NCBI GenBank assembly: GCA_026712885.1
Contig: JAPOPO010000519.1
Location: forward strand, 1 to 6,742
DNA: 6,742 bases
DNA from: Rhodospirillales bacterium
GTDB lineage: Bacteria > Pseudomonadota > Alphaproteobacteria > UBA828
Direction: 5' to 3'
Both the position numbers and the translations under genes were made by a program. Below, piece by piece: positions 5,748 to 6,742 of the stretch. Numbering within the stretch: the stretch's first letter is position 1; each line of letters starts with the position of its first letter. Under the pieces are notes generated by a model. It did no database searches and was not told the DNA's origin. It saw only the letters and a program-made list of their open reading frames with translations.

Positions 5748-6742
5748 GTGGCGCTCTCCCCCATCACCCGGCGGCGCTTCTACAATTTCCGGGCCAACCG
5801 GCGCGGCTACATCTCGTTCTGGATCTTCCTCGCGCTGCTGTTGGTCACGCTCTTCGCGGAGTTCATCGCCAACGACAAGCCCATCGTCCTCAGCTACGAC
5901 GGCACGCTCCATTTCCCGATCTTCTTCAGTTACGCGGAGACCGAGTTCGGCGGCGATTTCGAAACCGAGGCGGATTATCGCGATCCCTTCGTCGCCGAGC
6001 TGATCGAAGAGAAGGGCTGGATGGTATGGCCGCTCATCCCCTACAGCTACCGGACCATCAACTACGACCTGCCGGTACCGGCCCCGGCGCCGCCCTCAGG
6101 AGACAATTGGCTCGGCACCGACGACCAAGGGCGGGACGTGCTCGCCCGCGTGATCTACGGCTTCCGATTATCGGTCCTGTTCGGCCTGATTCTCACGGCT
6201 GCCGCCTCGGTCATCGGCATCGCCGCGGCCGCAGTGCAGGGCTTCTTCGGCGGCTGGGTCGACCTCACCTTCCAACGCTTCATCGAGGTCTGGTCGGGGC
6301 TGCCGCAGCTCTTCGTCCTGATCATCCTGTCCAGCATCATCGAGCCCAACTTCTGGGTCCTTCTGGTGATCCTGCTGCTCTTCAGCTGGATGGCGCTGGT
6401 GGGCGTGGTGCGCGCCGAGTTCCTGCGGGTGCGCAACTTCGACTATATCCGCGCAGCCCGCGCGCTCGGCGTCGGCAACACGGCGATCATCTTCCGCCAT
6501 GGGCTGCCCAACGCGATGGTCAGCGCCGTCACTTTCCTGCCCTTCATCCTGGTAGGCTCGATCACGTCGCTCACCTCCCTCGACTTCCTGGGCTTCGGCC
6601 TGCCGCCGGGCGAGCCTTCGCTGGGCGAGCTCTTGCGCCAGGGCAAGGCCAACCTGCAGGCGCCGTGGCTCGGCATCGTGAGCTTCGTGGTGCTCGCGCT
6701 CATGCTGAGCCTGCTCATCTTCATCGGGGAAGCCGTGCGCGA
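5748..6742 (+). CDS. yejE: Peptide ABC transporter permease YejE, 3' end cut by the window
   Basis: YejE is the second inner-membrane permease, of the DppC/OppC class, forming the channel with YejB. From GTG 5748 there are 331 complete codons and the frame is open at the window edge. It begins MALSPITRRRFYNFRANRRG, then a membrane helix at about 21-40. A long periplasmic segment includes VLSYDGTLHFPIFFSYAETE (47-66) and FGGDFETEADYRDPF (67-81), which is usual for YejE. The DppC-type signature WLGTDDQGRDVLARVIYGFR (121-140) precedes helices at about 141-165, 185-198, 203-222, 257-280 and 307-327. The EAA loop is DYIRAARALGVGNTAIIFRH (232-251). The last residues, IGEAVR, normally lead to about ten more (DAFDPRK-like), so almost the whole gene is here. 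A YejF ATPase gene is expected next. With no stop in the window, the gene must be called by homology. Confidence 0.95.
   Translation, partial: MALSPITRRRFYNFRANRRGYISFWIFLALLLVTLFAEFIANDKPIVLSYDGTLHFPIFFSYAETEFGGDFETEADYRDPFVAELIEEKGWMVWPLIPYSYRTINYDLPVPAPAPPSGDNWLGTDDQGRDVLARVIYGFRLSVLFGLILTAAASVIGIAAAAVQGFFGGWVDLTFQRFIEVWSGLPQLFVLIILSSIIEPNFWVLLVILLLFSWMALVGVVRAEFLRVRNFDYIRAARALGVGNTAIIFRHGLPNAMVSAVTFLPFILVGSITSLTSLDFLGFGLPPGEPSLGELLRQGKANLQAPWLGIVSFVVLALMLSLLIFIGEAVR

Noticed and set aside
5876..6110. Apparent insertion in YejE between the first helix and the WLGTDDQGRD signature
   Set aside because: A long periplasmic segment with FGGDFETEADYRDP is a normal trait of YejE proteins relative to DppC/OppC.
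1..6742. tRNA or rRNA genes, CRISPR arrays, insertion sequences
   Set aside because: No cloverleaf, spaced repeat array, transposase motif or terminal repeats could be recognised; nearly all of the window is protein-coding.

Overview
The window is a very GC-rich stretch of chromosome that looks alphaproteobacterial (probably Rhodospirillales-like). The evidence is the gene pair mtaB-ftsY, a short FtsY without a long acidic N-terminal domain, and a Tat-exported YejA-type binding protein followed by YejB and YejE permeases. This placement is inferred from protein resemblance and gene order, not from a database search. All six recognisable proteins belong to known families, and I see no undescribed multi-gene system.

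Left part (1-1837, plus strand). The window opens inside a gene for MtaB, the tRNA t6A37 methylthiotransferase, but the gene is rearranged. From about 111 to 896 the plus strand encodes the C-terminal half. From about 101 back to 1 the minus strand encodes a piece of the N-terminal cluster domain of the same protein. The two pieces point in opposite directions and meet at a small GC-rich hairpin (102-115). The radical-SAM cysteine motif that should lie between them is absent. This is either a real internal inversion or, perhaps more likely near a sequence end, an assembly chimera. ftsY, the signal-recognition-particle receptor GTPase, follows with its start overlapping the mtaB stop and has all its G motifs.

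Middle (1840-2631). A NUDIX hydrolase gene runs on the minus strand and converges on ftsY with only 2 nt between the stop codons. Its N-terminal zinc ribbon has lost the first cysteine pair. Its upstream sequence fits a leaderless promoter. A 225-bp divergent intergenic region separates it from the next operon and carries a dyad and promoter-like hexamers.

Right part (2632-6742, plus strand). This is a yejA-yejB-yejE operon for an ABC peptide importer. YejA is a periplasmic peptide-binding protein with a twin-arginine signal. YejB and YejE are the two membrane subunits. YejE is cut by the window end, apparently only about ten residues short, and the ATPase gene yejF is expected just beyond. 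A strong stem-loop and several short repeats lie in the 143-nt yejA-yejB gap, whereas yejB and yejE are almost contiguous. That arrangement suits high YejA output relative to the permeases.
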